DNA from: Aureococcus anophagefferens
Taxonomy: Eukaryota; Sar; Pelagophyceae; Pelagomonadales; Pelagomonadaceae
Length of the DNA: 64,000 nucleotides
Assembly: GCF_000186865.1 (NCBI RefSeq)
Contig: NW_008705585.1
Coordinates: 416,955-480,954, forward strand
Direction of reading: 5' to 3'
A model generated the notes under the pieces. It saw only the letters and a program-made list of their open reading frames with translations, searched no databases and was not told the origin of the DNA. The translations under genes were made by a program, and so were the position numbers. Of the stretch, positions 31,151 through 40,082 are shown piece by piece; positions within the stretch are counted from its first letter, which is position 1, and every line of letters begins with the position of its first letter.

Positions 31151-32056
31151 ATGGCCCGCGGCCTCGAGGCGCAGCTCGCGGCCTTCGAGAACGCGTCCGA
31201 CGACGACGACTCGAGCGACGGCGGCGGCGACAGCGTCGACCACGACGAGCTCGCGCGCGCCGGCGAGGCCGCGAGCAGCGACGACGACGAGAGCGACGGC
31301 GAGGCGGACGCGAGCGACGACGAGGGCTACGACTCCGAGGCCGAGGCCGCGGCGGCGGCCGCGCGGAAGCCCAAGCCCAAGGCCTCGGGCCTGTCGCTCG
31401 GCGAGCGGCTCCGGCGCCTCGAGGAGGAGGCGACGGCGCGCGCTGCCGCGGGGACGTCCGCCAAGGACCTGCGCAAGGCCCGCGCCGCGCCCAAGGCGAC
31501 GCGGTCCCGGCCGTCGAAGAACGCGCCCGCGGAACAGTCGTCGAAGAAACGTCCCGCCGCGCGGACCATCGAGGGCCTCAAGAAGAAGCAGACCGTGCGC
31601 GACCCGCGCTTCGAGGCGCTCTGCGGCACCTACGACGCCCACGCCACGGAGAAGCGCTACGGCTGGCTCGACGACCACGAGGCCGAGGAGATCTCGCGGA
31701 AGCAGGGCCAGCTGAAGACGAAGAAGGGCCGCAAGGACGCGGGCCTCAAGGCCGAGGTCGACGACGCCGTGCGCAAGCGCAAGCAGCGCAAGCACGACGA
31801 GCGGAAGCGCGACGTCGTACGGTCCATGAAGCGCGAGGAGCGGACGAAGGTCAAGGCCGGAAAACAGCCCTACTACGCGAAGAAGTCCGTCGTCAAGCAG
31901 CGGCTCCTCGAGGACCGCTTCGACCAGCTCAAGAAGGCGGGCAAGCTCAACGGGTTCCTGCGGAAGAAGGCGCGCAAGCCCACGTCGCTCCTCGAGGCCG
32001 GCGCGCGGTCCCGCGAGGCGCGCGGCGTCGTGCCCCGCGGCGCGGCGCAGAGCTAA
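31151..32056 (+). CDS. RRP36: rRNA-processing protein RRP36
   Basis: A 301-residue protein. The N-terminal third is acidic (Asp/Ser/Glu runs); the rest is strongly basic. The RRP36 signature is clear: SKKRPAARTIEG, VRDPRFEALCGTYD, KRYGWLDDHE and, near the end, GKQPYYAKKSVVKQ and FDQLKKAGKLNGFLRKK. RRP36 acts in the nucleolus in early cleavages of the pre-rRNA leading to the small ribosomal subunit. The length is close to the family norm. The gene is intronless and divergent from the CAP/CCDC96-like gene with 225 bp between starts. Confidence 0.88.
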   Translation: MARGLEAQLAAFENASDDDDSSDGGGDSVDHDELARAGEAASSDDDESDGEADASDDEGYDSEAEAAAAAARKPKPKASGLSLGERLRRLEEEATARAAAGTSAKDLRKARAAPKATRSRPSKNAPAEQSSKKRPAARTIEGLKKKQTVRDPRFEALCGTYDAHATEKRYGWLDDHEAEEISRKQGQLKTKKGRKDAGLKAEVDDAVRKRKQRKHDERKRDVVRSMKREERTKVKAGKQPYYAKKSVVKQRLLEDRFDQLKKAGKLNGFLRKKARKPTSLLEAGARSREARGVVPRGAAQS

Positions 32057-32340
32057 GCGCTTGTTTGTGGCCCTTTATGACTCGGGGGCGCCTCACCTCG
32101 GTCGCCGCGAGTCTGGGATGCTGACAAGTGCAGAAGTTGGGTAAGCCGTCCATCTCCTCGACGTACTAGAAGTATATGTTGCAGTTCACCTTGAAGCGGT
32201 GTGGCGACGAGCTCACCATCTGAGCTCACCTCGAGCTCTCGCCCGCTGGAGCTGCGCAGAGCTGCTCTGTATAAACACGGGCTGCTCGAGCCGCGCGCGC
32301 GTCGGGGACACGTGCCTGCGCATCGTCAACGCCCGCATCG

Positions 32341-35196
32341 ATGGGCAAAAAGAAGAGCCAGGCGCGGCGCGGCGGCGCCAGCGCACCACTGGTCCTCGCG
32401 GGCTATGTCGGCTGCCCCGAGGAGCCGGCGCTGCGCGCGGCCATCGGGCGCATCCTCGAGCGGCCGCCGCTGAACGCCAAGCGCAACATGTTTCTGAACA
32501 TGATGCCTCTCACCGACTGGGCCGGCCGGCCGACGCGGTGGGCCGATCGGTACGGCGGGCCGCCGTCGTCGGACGACGGCGACGCGGACAAGGACGCCGA
32601 GGAGCGGGCCCTCTACTGCGTGGTCAAGAGCCTCATCGCCCTCCGGGAGCCGCCGCCGGAGCTCGCGGCGTCCGTGGCGCGCATGCAACGGGAGCAGGGC
32701 GCGAGCTACGGCGAGATGCTCCTCCACGCGCTCTTCGGCCAGGAGCTGTGCCGAAACCAAATCTTCAACCCGACTTCAATGTGAGCGTATTCGAATGTTT
32801 TGACACAAGCTCTTCGGCTGGGCTTCGAGAACTCGACGAGAGCGATCGATCCGTCCAAAAATCAGCCGAATCGACTTTGATTTGACCGAGCTAGAGAATT
32901 CTCAAGTTTGGTCAGGACCACCCAAACCAGTGGTTGGTTTCGGCACAGGCCAGGAGCAGGGCGCCTGCATGGCGTGGGCCTGGACGAACTCCTACTTCGA
33001 GGACGAGGGCAAATCCGACGACGACGACGACGGCGACGACGCGCCGGAGGAGAGCGAGCTCGCGCGCGCGCTGACCCGGGCGCTGGCCCAGGTGCGCGCG
33101 GGCCGCGCGCTCCACCACGCCGCGCGCCGCCCGGACGGGGGCCTCGCGCAGCTCGTCGCCCTCTACGCGGAGACCGTGTCGCTCCTCGACCCGCCGCTGA
33201 AGGAGCTCCACAAGAGCCTCTTCGAGAAGCGCCACCCGAAGGCGACGCGGCGGCTCATCGCGGCCGCGCTCGCGACGCGCGGCTGGGCGCGCGCGTACGT
33301 CTGCTGGGCGCGGACCCAGGGCGCGGCGCCCATGCTGCCGCACGACGAGTTCGTCGCGGCGCTCCTGCAGGTCCAGTTCGACGCCGCGTACCTCGTCGCG
33401 GTCCGCCGGGGCTGGCGCCGGTCGCCCGACGCGCTCGGCCTCCAGGGCGCCGCGCAGCTCGTCCGCGGCAACGCCGCCGAGGCCGCGCAGCTCCTCGCGG
33501 CGGCCCTGTCGGCGCCCGCCGAGCACTGGGCGCTGGAGGAGGGCTCGGAGGTCCGCTACCTCTGCGGCAAGTGGCTCACGACGGCGCGGCAGGGGACGAC
33601 GCCGCTCACGGGCCGCTGGCGCCGCCGCGGAAACGCCGGCGGGCCGGCGAAGGCGTGCGGGCCGGCGACGGCCGCCGTCGGCGACACGACCTACGTCTTC
33701 GGCGGGCTCGCGGGCGCCGGCTCGGGCGCCGGCGGCGGGCTCCTGCGGCGGCCCTTCCTCTGCTTCGCCACGGGCGCGACGGCGTCGCACGACGACGGCC
33801 CCTCCGCCGAGCTCTGGGCCCTCGACGTGCCCAGCGGCGCGTGGCGCAAGGTCGAGGTCGCGGGCAAACGGCCGCGGCCGCGCGCGTTCGCCTGCCTCGC
33901 CCACGACGCGGGCAAATTGTGGCTCTACGGCGGGAGAACCGCGTGGAGCGCCTGGGCGAAGGGGACGGAGCACCTGAGCGACACGTGGAGCTTCGACCTC
34001 GCGACGCGCAAATGGACGCAGCTCCTGGGCTCGAATCGCCTCGTCCACACGCCCGGGCCCTGCGCGGCGCGGGGCGGCTTCCTCTACGTCGTCGACTCGG
34101 GGTCGCTGCGGGGCGCCCAGCGCGACGGCTCGGCCGAGGTCGAAGCCGCGACGCTCCGGCGGCTGGACCTCGACACGGGCGAGTGGCGCGAGCCGCGCGC
34201 GGCCGCGCGGAAGACGGCGCCGGCGATCTGCGCCGACGGCAGCGGCTGGGCGGACGGCGGCTCCCTCTACGTGTGGGTCCTCGAGAAGGGCGCCAAGGGC
34301 TTCCGGGCGGGCGTGCTCTGGGAGGCGGCGCTCGACGGCGAAAACTGGGGGTCCTGGTCGACGCACGAGATCTGGCGCCACCCGGCGGACCCGGCGCCCG
34401 GCCGGCCCGCGGCCCGCGCCTGGGCCTTCGAAGCCCACCAGAAGAGCCCCGTCTCCCAGGAGACCGCCGCGGCCTTCGACGACTCGACGGGCCTCGCGTA
34501 CGTCTTCGGCAGGGCAGCACAAGAGAGCGAAATTCCCAACTTCAAAGGCTCCTATCTCGGCCGTTTTCCACTCGTTTCGGCTGATTTTTGGACGAGCGAT
34601 CATCTCTCGGAACGGTCTCGACGCGTGGGTGCTTTTCTCGTGACGCGCGCGCGCGGAACACTCACGTTGAAGCGACGTTGAATCACTCTTGTGCTGCCCA
34701 GGTCTTCGGCGGTTGGCACCCGGACAACTACGAGATCGGCGTCGAGGGCCACCAGGCCAAGTGCCTCAGTGGCCGCTACTACAACGTGCTCCTCCAGGTC
34801 GACACGAAACGGAGGACGCTGCGCGCCGTGGAGCCCTGCGGCGCGGAGGACGGCGCCCTCGGCCCCGGGAAGCGCGGCTTCGCGTTCCTCGCCGCGCGCG
34901 GAAACGCGATCCGCTGCGGCTTCGGCTACACGACCTTCTGCGAGCGGGGCGGCACCTACCGCGACGTCCGCTTCCTCGACGACGCCTGGGACTGCGAGCT
35001 CCTCGGCGAGGAAGCGGCGGTCCAGGAGCCCGCGCGCGACTTTGGCCCGCGGCGGTGCGCGCGCGAGGGCTGCGCCGCCGCCGACGGCGTCAAGCTGCGG
35101 AGCTGCACGCGGTGCGGCGTCGCCCGGTACTGCTCCCGGGACTGCCAGGTGGCGGACTGGCCGGTCCACAAGCTCGTGTGCCGGAAATGCAAGTAA
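32341..35196 (+). CDS. Kelch-repeat protein with C-terminal MYND zinc finger (three exons, two introners)
   Basis: Exons 32341-32737, 32949-34501 and 34702-35196 give 814 residues. The N-terminal half is helical with an acidic Asp run and no named domain. From about residue 350 come Kelch-type blades, each with a Gly-Gly or Tyr-Gly-Gly followed by Trp: TTYVFGGLAG, KLWLYGGRTAW, TWSFDLATRKWTQL, and YVFGGWHPDNYEIG. The last blade is complete only when the introner at 34502-34701 is removed. The C-terminus is a MYND finger with CAREGC, CTRCGVARYCSRDCQ, DWPVHKLVC. MYND and Kelch domains both mediate protein contacts; some relatives are chromatin or ubiquitin adaptors, but nothing specific can be said here. 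Confidence 0.85.
32738..32948 (+). mobile_element. Introner intron, family B, antisense orientation (211 bp, GC-AG)
   Basis: Perfect 8-bp duplications GCCAGGAG occur at 32738-32745 and 32949-32956. Element ends are CTGTGCCGAAACCAA and TTGGTTTCGGCACAG. The conserved core reads on the minus strand (AAAAATCAGCCGAATC on plus), opposite to the gene. Splicing from the GC of the first duplication joins TTC G to GC CAG GAG in phase 1. Confidence 0.93.
34502..34701 (+). mobile_element. Introner intron, family A (200 bp, GT-AG)
   Basis: The duplication GTCTTCGG is at 34502-34509 and 34702-34709. Ends are CAGGGCAGCACAAG and CTTGTGCTGCCCAG. Phase 0, sense. The sequence is close to the copies at 17589 and 23446, indicating recent spread. 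Confidence 0.93.
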
Positions 35197-35222
35197 CCGC
35201 CGCCACGAAGAGTTATGCACCT

Positions 35223-36701
35223 CTACGCGTCGGCGCCGACGCCGCCCCTCGCCACCTCCGCGGCGTTGAGTCGCGTCTGTAGGTTGGCGTAGAAGGGCAG
35301 GAGCTCGACGCAGCGGTCGTACTGGTGCAGGAGCGCGGCGCGCTTCCCGTCGGACCGGAGCACGTAGCCGTCGGCGTCGCGCTTGAGGTCCGAGAGGAAG
35401 TGGCTCCCGACGCGGCCGGCGGTGTAGACGGGGCCGCGGTCGTAGGGCGTGATCACGAAGGTGCCCGCGACGGCGGGCTTGGAGAGCGGCGCGGTCGCGG
35501 CGATCTGTGCGAGGTCCCCGGCCGTGGCGAGCGTAGCGTAGACGATGTAGTTGTGGTGCCCCTGGTCGATGCCGCCCGTCTCCACGCACGCCGGGAAGTC
35601 GCGCGCCGCCGCGGCCGTCACCTGCGCCAGGTACATCGCGAGGAATTTGGTGATGGCGCCGTAGGTGCCCATGGTGTTCGACGAGCAGAGCGCGGGCGTG
35701 CCCGGCTTCGCGTCGTCGAGGGGCCCGATGCGGTCGAGGAGCTCCGTGCCGAAGCAGCCCTGGACCCAGCTCCGCGTGTGGCCGGCGGCCGTGATGGGCT
35801 TCCCCGGGTGCTCCGCGAAGAAGACGAGGTCCTTCCCCATGCTGTCGTCGACCCAGTCCTCGAAGGGGTTGCGCTGGAAGACCGCGTCGCGGAAGTCGGA
35901 CCAGAGCACGACGTCGAATTCGCCCGCGTGGTTCGCGAGGTACTGCGCGTAGTGCGCGTAGCGCATGAGCGACGGCCTCGGCGAGGCGCCGCCGCCCCAG
36001 GCCGGGTGCCGGTCGCAGTACGTCGGCCCGGACGTGCCCGCGCACGACGCGACCCGGACGAGCTCGACGCGGCGCGCGGCGAGCCACGGAAACGTCCGCG
36101 GGTCCCGGAACGCGACGCAGTCCGGGTGCACGAAGACCGCCAAGTGGCCCTCGTACCGGGCCTCGAGGCGCGCGGTGTCGATGAAGGCCTTGAAGACGGC
36201 CTTCATGTAGTTTTGGTCCACGGCGTAGGTCATGAGGAGCGTCCGCGCGGGCTCCGGCGCGCGCCGCGCGGCGGCGGGCCGCGGCCACGGGGGCGGAGCG
36301 TGCCGCGGCTCGTCCGCCGCGGCGGTCGGCTCGTCCCAGGTCACCTCGTTCGTCGCGCGGTTCCACCAGTAGGGATCGCCGCTCGTCGAGTCGGTCAGCC
36401 GGGTCCAGCCTCCCGCGGCCGCCGCGCGCTTCGGGGGAGCGGCCGGCGCCGCGACCGCGCCGTCGTCGTCGTCGTCGTCGTCGTCGCTGTCGTCGTCGTC
36501 GTCGTCGGCCGGGGCGTCGCGGCGCGCGTTCGACCTCGGGTCGTATCCCCCCGGGAGGCGCGCCTCCGCTTTGTGAAGCCGCTCGTGGAGGTCCTGGATC
36601 GCTCGCTCCTTCTGGGCGATGATAGTGAAGGCGAGATTCGCGAGGTAGGTCGCGACGGCGGCCAACCCGAGGGCGACGATTAGTCGAATGCGCAATCTCA
36701 T
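35223..36701 (-). CDS. Type II membrane protein with WW domain and glycosyltransferase-like domain
   Basis: A 492-residue single-exon protein. The N-terminal hydrophobic segment (about residues 6-28, IRLIVALGLAAVATYLANLAF) acts as a signal anchor, followed by a short coiled coil, an Asp-rich linker and a WW domain (GWTRLTDSTSGDPYWWNRAT, then EVTWDEP; two conserved Trp). The C-terminal 330 residues contain a transferase-like core with LWSDFRDAVFQRNPFEDW, an Asp-x-x-Asp motif typical of nucleotide-sugar-dependent enzymes of this kind, and VETGGIDQGHHNYIVY. A Golgi-lumen glycosyltransferase is inferred; the donor and acceptor are unknown. A WW domain on the lumenal side is unusual, since WW domains normally bind cytosolic Pro-rich ligands. 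Confidence 0.75.
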   Translation of the reverse strand: MRLRIRLIVALGLAAVATYLANLAFTIIAQKERAIQDLHERLHKAEARLPGGYDPRSNARRDAPADDDDDDSDDDDDDDDGAVAAPAAPPKRAAAAGGWTRLTDSTSGDPYWWNRATNEVTWDEPTAAADEPRHAPPPWPRPAAARRAPEPARTLLMTYAVDQNYMKAVFKAFIDTARLEARYEGHLAVFVHPDCVAFRDPRTFPWLAARRVELVRVASCAGTSGPTYCDRHPAWGGGASPRPSLMRYAHYAQYLANHAGEFDVVLWSDFRDAVFQRNPFEDWVDDSMGKDLVFFAEHPGKPITAAGHTRSWVQGCFGTELLDRIGPLDDAKPGTPALCSSNTMGTYGAITKFLAMYLAQVTAAAARDFPACVETGGIDQGHHNYIVYATLATAGDLAQIAATAPLSKPAVAGTFVITPYDRGPVYTAGRVGSHFLSDLKRDADGYVLRSDGKRAALLHQYDRCVELLPFYANLQTRLNAAEVARGGVGADA

Positions 36702-37017
36702 TGTGCCTCCGGCGACGGCTAAAATCCTAGTGGAGAATTGGTGCGAATGGCGATCGTGCGCCGTGAAGGCCGCCGCACTGGCCCGCAGGCCTCTCCGCGC
36801 ACGACGCCTCGCACGTCGGCCGCGACGGCCGCTTCGGAGGCGCTGCGCTGGGTCACATGCCCGCCGGCTTCGGCAAGTGCGGAAGCCCGGGCTACGCCGG
36901 AGACACGGTTGCTTGGTTTATTCCGGATCCGGATCCGCCCCGGGCCGCGCGGGCCGCGTTTTCGCGCGTTCGGCGGGCCGGCGGCCCCACAACACCCCGC
37001 CACACGGCCCGCCGCGC
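36702..37017. other. Intergenic, nothing recognised
   Basis: These 316 bp lie between the start of the glycosyltransferase-like gene and the stop of aureochrome. They hold the upstream region of the first and the 3' flank of the second. A GGATCCGGATCCG doublet near 36926 is the only repeat noticed; no coding frame with domain content is present. Confidence 0.5.
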
Positions 37018-38204
37018 TCAGAAGGCCGGGAAGGGCTCGTCCTTGGCGATGGCCTGGGCGAACTGGTCGCTGACCTGGCACTGGACGCCGACGTAGTTGA
37101 CGACGTTGCCCTGGCCGTCGCGGAGCGGCGCGACGAAGAACTGGTTGAAGAAGGTGGAGCCGTCGATGCGGTAGTTGAGGAGGCAGACGGACGTGTCGTA
37201 GCCCTCGTCGACGGCCTTGCGGATCTTGGCGACGGCGCGCGGGTCCGTGCGGGGCCCCTGGAGGAAGCGGCAGTTGCGGCCGAGCACGGACTCGAGCGAG
37301 TAGCCCGTGAGCGTGAGGAAGCCGTGGGACGCGAAGACGATGGGGTTGTCCGGCAGGCTCGGGTCCGTGATGACGAAGTTCTGCTGCGCCGTCTGGAGCG
37401 CCTTGACGAGCGAGTAGTCGGGGTCGTCGAGGATCCGCGTCGCGTCGCTGGGGTCCCGCGCGATGAGCGACGTCTTCTTCCCGTCGCTGCCGCAGCGCGC
37501 CAGGAGCTCGTTGGCGACGGCGTCGCCCATCTTGTCGCGGATGGCCACGCGGAGCTTGTCGTTCTCGTACTGCAGCGCGTTGACGCTCTGCTGCAGCGAC
37601 TCGAGGAGGAACTTCTTGCGGACCCGGCTCCGCTTCGCGTGCTCCCGGTTCCGCTCCCGCCGCTCGTCCTTCTGCTGCTCCGTCATCTCCCGCGCGCTCG
37701 CCGCCCGCGACCGCTTGGGCTTGGCCCCGCCGCCGCCGGACGGCGCGCCGGCCCGCGCGCCGGCCGCGCCGAGCGGTGGCGCGCCGGGGCCGTCGTCGTC
37801 GTCGTCGGCGGCCTCCTCCATGGGCGCGGCGGACGACGACTGCAGCGGCGGCGCCGACGCGTCGTCGGGGGACGTCGACAGCATGCCCCCGTCCATGAGG
37901 TCGACCTGCGGCCGGCCGGGGTTCCGGGCGAGCGCGCGCGCGCGCGGACGATTCGGCGGCGCCGCGGCGCGCCTCGCCGTCCTGCGTGAAGAAGCAGTCG
38001 GCGAAGATGTCGTCGAGGTTGATCGTCGTCGCCTGAGAGGAACGGCGGGGTCGCGGAAACGCCGAGAAACAGGCGGAGTGGCATCTCGGTCGAAATCGTC
38101 AACGAGCGGACGCTGCGACGCGCGGTTTTCGTCCCCGGCGCGGCGCTAAAGAGTGGCATGACGCCGCTCCCGCCGGACCCGTCCATGCCCGAGTCCATGA
38201 TCAC
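37018..38204 (-). CDS. Aureochrome, blue-light-responsive bZIP-LOV transcription factor (three exons)
   Basis: Inferred exons 38204-38163, 38032-37973 and 37905-37018 give 329 residues. The order is characteristic: an acidic/Ala-rich N-terminus (with NLDDIFADCFFTQDGE encoded by exon 2), a basic region ERNREHAKRSRVRKK near residues 118-132 with its leucine zipper, and a C-terminal LOV domain with GRNCRFLQG, whose Cys (about residue 246) forms the flavin adduct in blue light. Aureochromes bind DNA in the nucleus and drive light-dependent transcription, and are confined to photosynthetic stramenopiles. Exon 1/2 junctions have GT-AG ends and a 130-bp intron; the second intron (37906-37972, GC donor) is less certain. 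An ATG at 37896 would give a truncated form starting in exon 3. A long minisatellite lies about 100 bp upstream. Confidence 0.92.
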
Positions 38205-38306
38205 CGCGGTGCGTCCGGGCCGCCCTCGACGTCGTCTTGAACTCCCGGCCGCGGCACTCGGAGCTGCGCCGGCGCGCCGGCGCGCCGCGACCGAGGGGGT
38301 TGACCG

Positions 38307-38812
38307 CCGGTATGCCTGGTAGTATGCGCCCGCTATGCGGGCTTTATGCGGGCTTTATGCGGGCTTTATGCGGGCTTTATGCGGGTGGTATGCGGGTGGT
38401 ATGCGGGTGGTATGCTGGTGGTATGCTGGTGGTATGCGGGTGGTATGCGTCTGCTATGCCGGTGGTATGCGGCTGCTATGCCGGTGGTATGCGGCTGCTA
38501 TGCCGGTGGTATGCGGCTGCTATGCCGGTGGTATGCGGCTGCTATGCTGGTGGTATGCGGCTGCTACGCTGGTGGTATGCTGGTGGGCTGCTATGCTGGT
38601 CTTATGCGCCTGCTATGCTGGTGGTATGCGGCTGCTATGCTGGTCTTATGCGGCTGCTATGCTGGTGGTATGCGCCTGCTATGCGCCTGCTATGCGTCTG
38701 CTATGCGCCTGCTATGCGCCTGCTATGCGTCTGCTATGCGCCCGCTATGCGTCTGCTATGCGGCTGCTATGCGGCTGCTATGCTGGTGTATGCCGTGGCT
38801 GGTGTATGCCTG
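38307..38812 (+). repeat. 11-bp minisatellite (about 43 units) with higher-order structure
   Basis: The array is built of 11-bp units with the invariant core TATGC, such as GCTTTATGCGG, GTGGTATGCGG, GTGGTATGCTG and CTGCTATGCCG. It is organised in blocks: first four GCTTT units, then GTGG units, then an alternating CTGCTATGCCG/GTGGTATGCGG 22-bp dimer repeated several times, later CTGCTATGCGC/T units. One unit carries an extra 5 bp (near 38584). Because 11 is not a multiple of 3, all three plus-strand frames are open and give Cys/Tyr/Leu-rich repeats, which are not real proteins. The rest of 38205-38905 shows no gene. Confidence 0.95.
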
Positions 38813-38905
38813 GTGGTCGGCCCCCTCTGCGCCGCGAGCCCGACCCCCGCCGGAGGCCTCGCCGGGCCCCGGCGAAACACTGAGGTCGTCGAAACACGCG
38901 CAATG

Positions 38906-39844
38906 TTACGCACCCCCCCGCTCCCAGAGCACCTCGTGGTCGACGAGCCCGTCCTCCGCGTCGAGCCAGACGCCGAGCACGCGCGTCGCCGCGCGGGCGT
39001 CCATGTCGACGACGGTGAAGTAGAAGTGGGACCCGCGGTGCCGCGGCACCTTCGCCGCGTTGACGTGGAGCGTCCCGCGGGCGTCCTCGTGGACCATGCG
39101 GCGGGCGCCGCCGCCGCGGAGCTCCGAGTGCATGTGCCCGAAGACGCAGAGCGGCACGGGCACGCGCGCGTCCCGCGCCGTGTCGAGCGCGTCCCGGAGG
39201 TCGTCGTCGCCGAAGTCGCTCGCCCGCTTCGTCCAGTCCTTGCCGCAGATCGCCGCCCGGTCCTCGCCGAGCCCCGCGGGGCCCTGGTGCGCGAGCACGA
39301 TCGCGGGCCCGACGCTCCCGAGGAGCGCGTCCGCGACGACCTGCGTCGACTCGTCGGAGCCGTCGACGCCGTAGAGCTCGCGGATCACGCGCCAGGCCGC
39401 GGGCGTCGTCTGCTTCAGGCCGCCGCCCCAGGACAGGGGCCGCGCGCCGACGAGGGAGAAGACCGACGACGCCGACGGGATCTCCACGCGCCCGTACGCG
39501 ACGTCCAGATCGCCGCACGCGGCCTTCGTCCGCCGCAGCGCGTCGCTCGCCGCGCCGGCCTTGGCGCTCGTCCACGCGTCGTGGTTCCCGAGCACGAGGT
39601 GCCGCGCGCCGCTCAGGCAGGCCGTCGACGCCACGATATTTTCCACCACGGCCGCGTCCTCGTTCGCAAAGTCGCCGACCGCCAGAAACAGGTCCGGCCG
39701 CACGACGCGCTCGAGCGTCTCCGCCTCGACGCGGCCGCGCCACTGGTCGTGCACATCGCCGAGGACGGCGATGCGGAACTCGGGCCGCCGCAGCGCGCCG
39801 GCGTCGAGGAACTGCATGGCGGCGAGGCCGACGGCGCGGCGCAT
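38906..39844 (-). CDS. Calcineurin-like metallophosphoesterase
   Basis: A 312-residue protein with the complete metal-binding set: LGDVHDQW, AVGDFANEDAA, LVLGNHDAW, an isolated His in VLAHQGPAG and FGHMHSEL. The spacing is that of the calcineurin-like superfamily, in the clade shared with cyanobacteria and plastid-bearing eukaryotes, so a plastid location is possible. The substrate cannot be told (phosphodiester, pyrophosphate or protein). The open frame continues upstream to a GTG at 39895; the first ATG is 39844, with MQFLD at 39817 another option. It is divergent from the YHYH gene (238 bp between starts) and intronless. Confidence 0.85.
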   Translation of the reverse strand: MRRAVGLAAMQFLDAGALRRPEFRIAVLGDVHDQWRGRVEAETLERVVRPDLFLAVGDFANEDAAVVENIVASTACLSGARHLVLGNHDAWTSAKAGAASDALRRTKAACGDLDVAYGRVEIPSASSVFSLVGARPLSWGGGLKQTTPAAWRVIRELYGVDGSDESTQVVADALLGSVGPAIVLAHQGPAGLGEDRAAICGKDWTKRASDFGDDDLRDALDTARDARVPVPLCVFGHMHSELRGGGARRMVHEDARGTLHVNAAKVPRHRGSHFYFTVVDMDARAATRVLGVWLDAEDGLVDHEVLWERGGA

Positions 39845-40082
39845 GCAGATGAGGTAGCGGCGGGAAGCGCGATCGACCGCCGGCCGCTGAAGCACGAAGG
39901 CACTTGCTGCTGGCTAGATGAGCCCTGTGTGCGCTGGGCTAGACACGCAAGGACAAGCCATGCTTGCGGCAACTGGTTCAAGTTGAACAGCAAGGACCAC
40001 CTGATTGGGCAGTTTTCAGATCAGGCTGCCCCGCCTCCAGTAGAGAGAGCGATCCCTCCACTGCCGCCACCTGATTCTGATC

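Noticed and set aside
35325..36683. Long plus-strand frame opposite the glycosyltransferase-like gene
   Set aside because: No domain content; a shadow of the G/C third-position bias.
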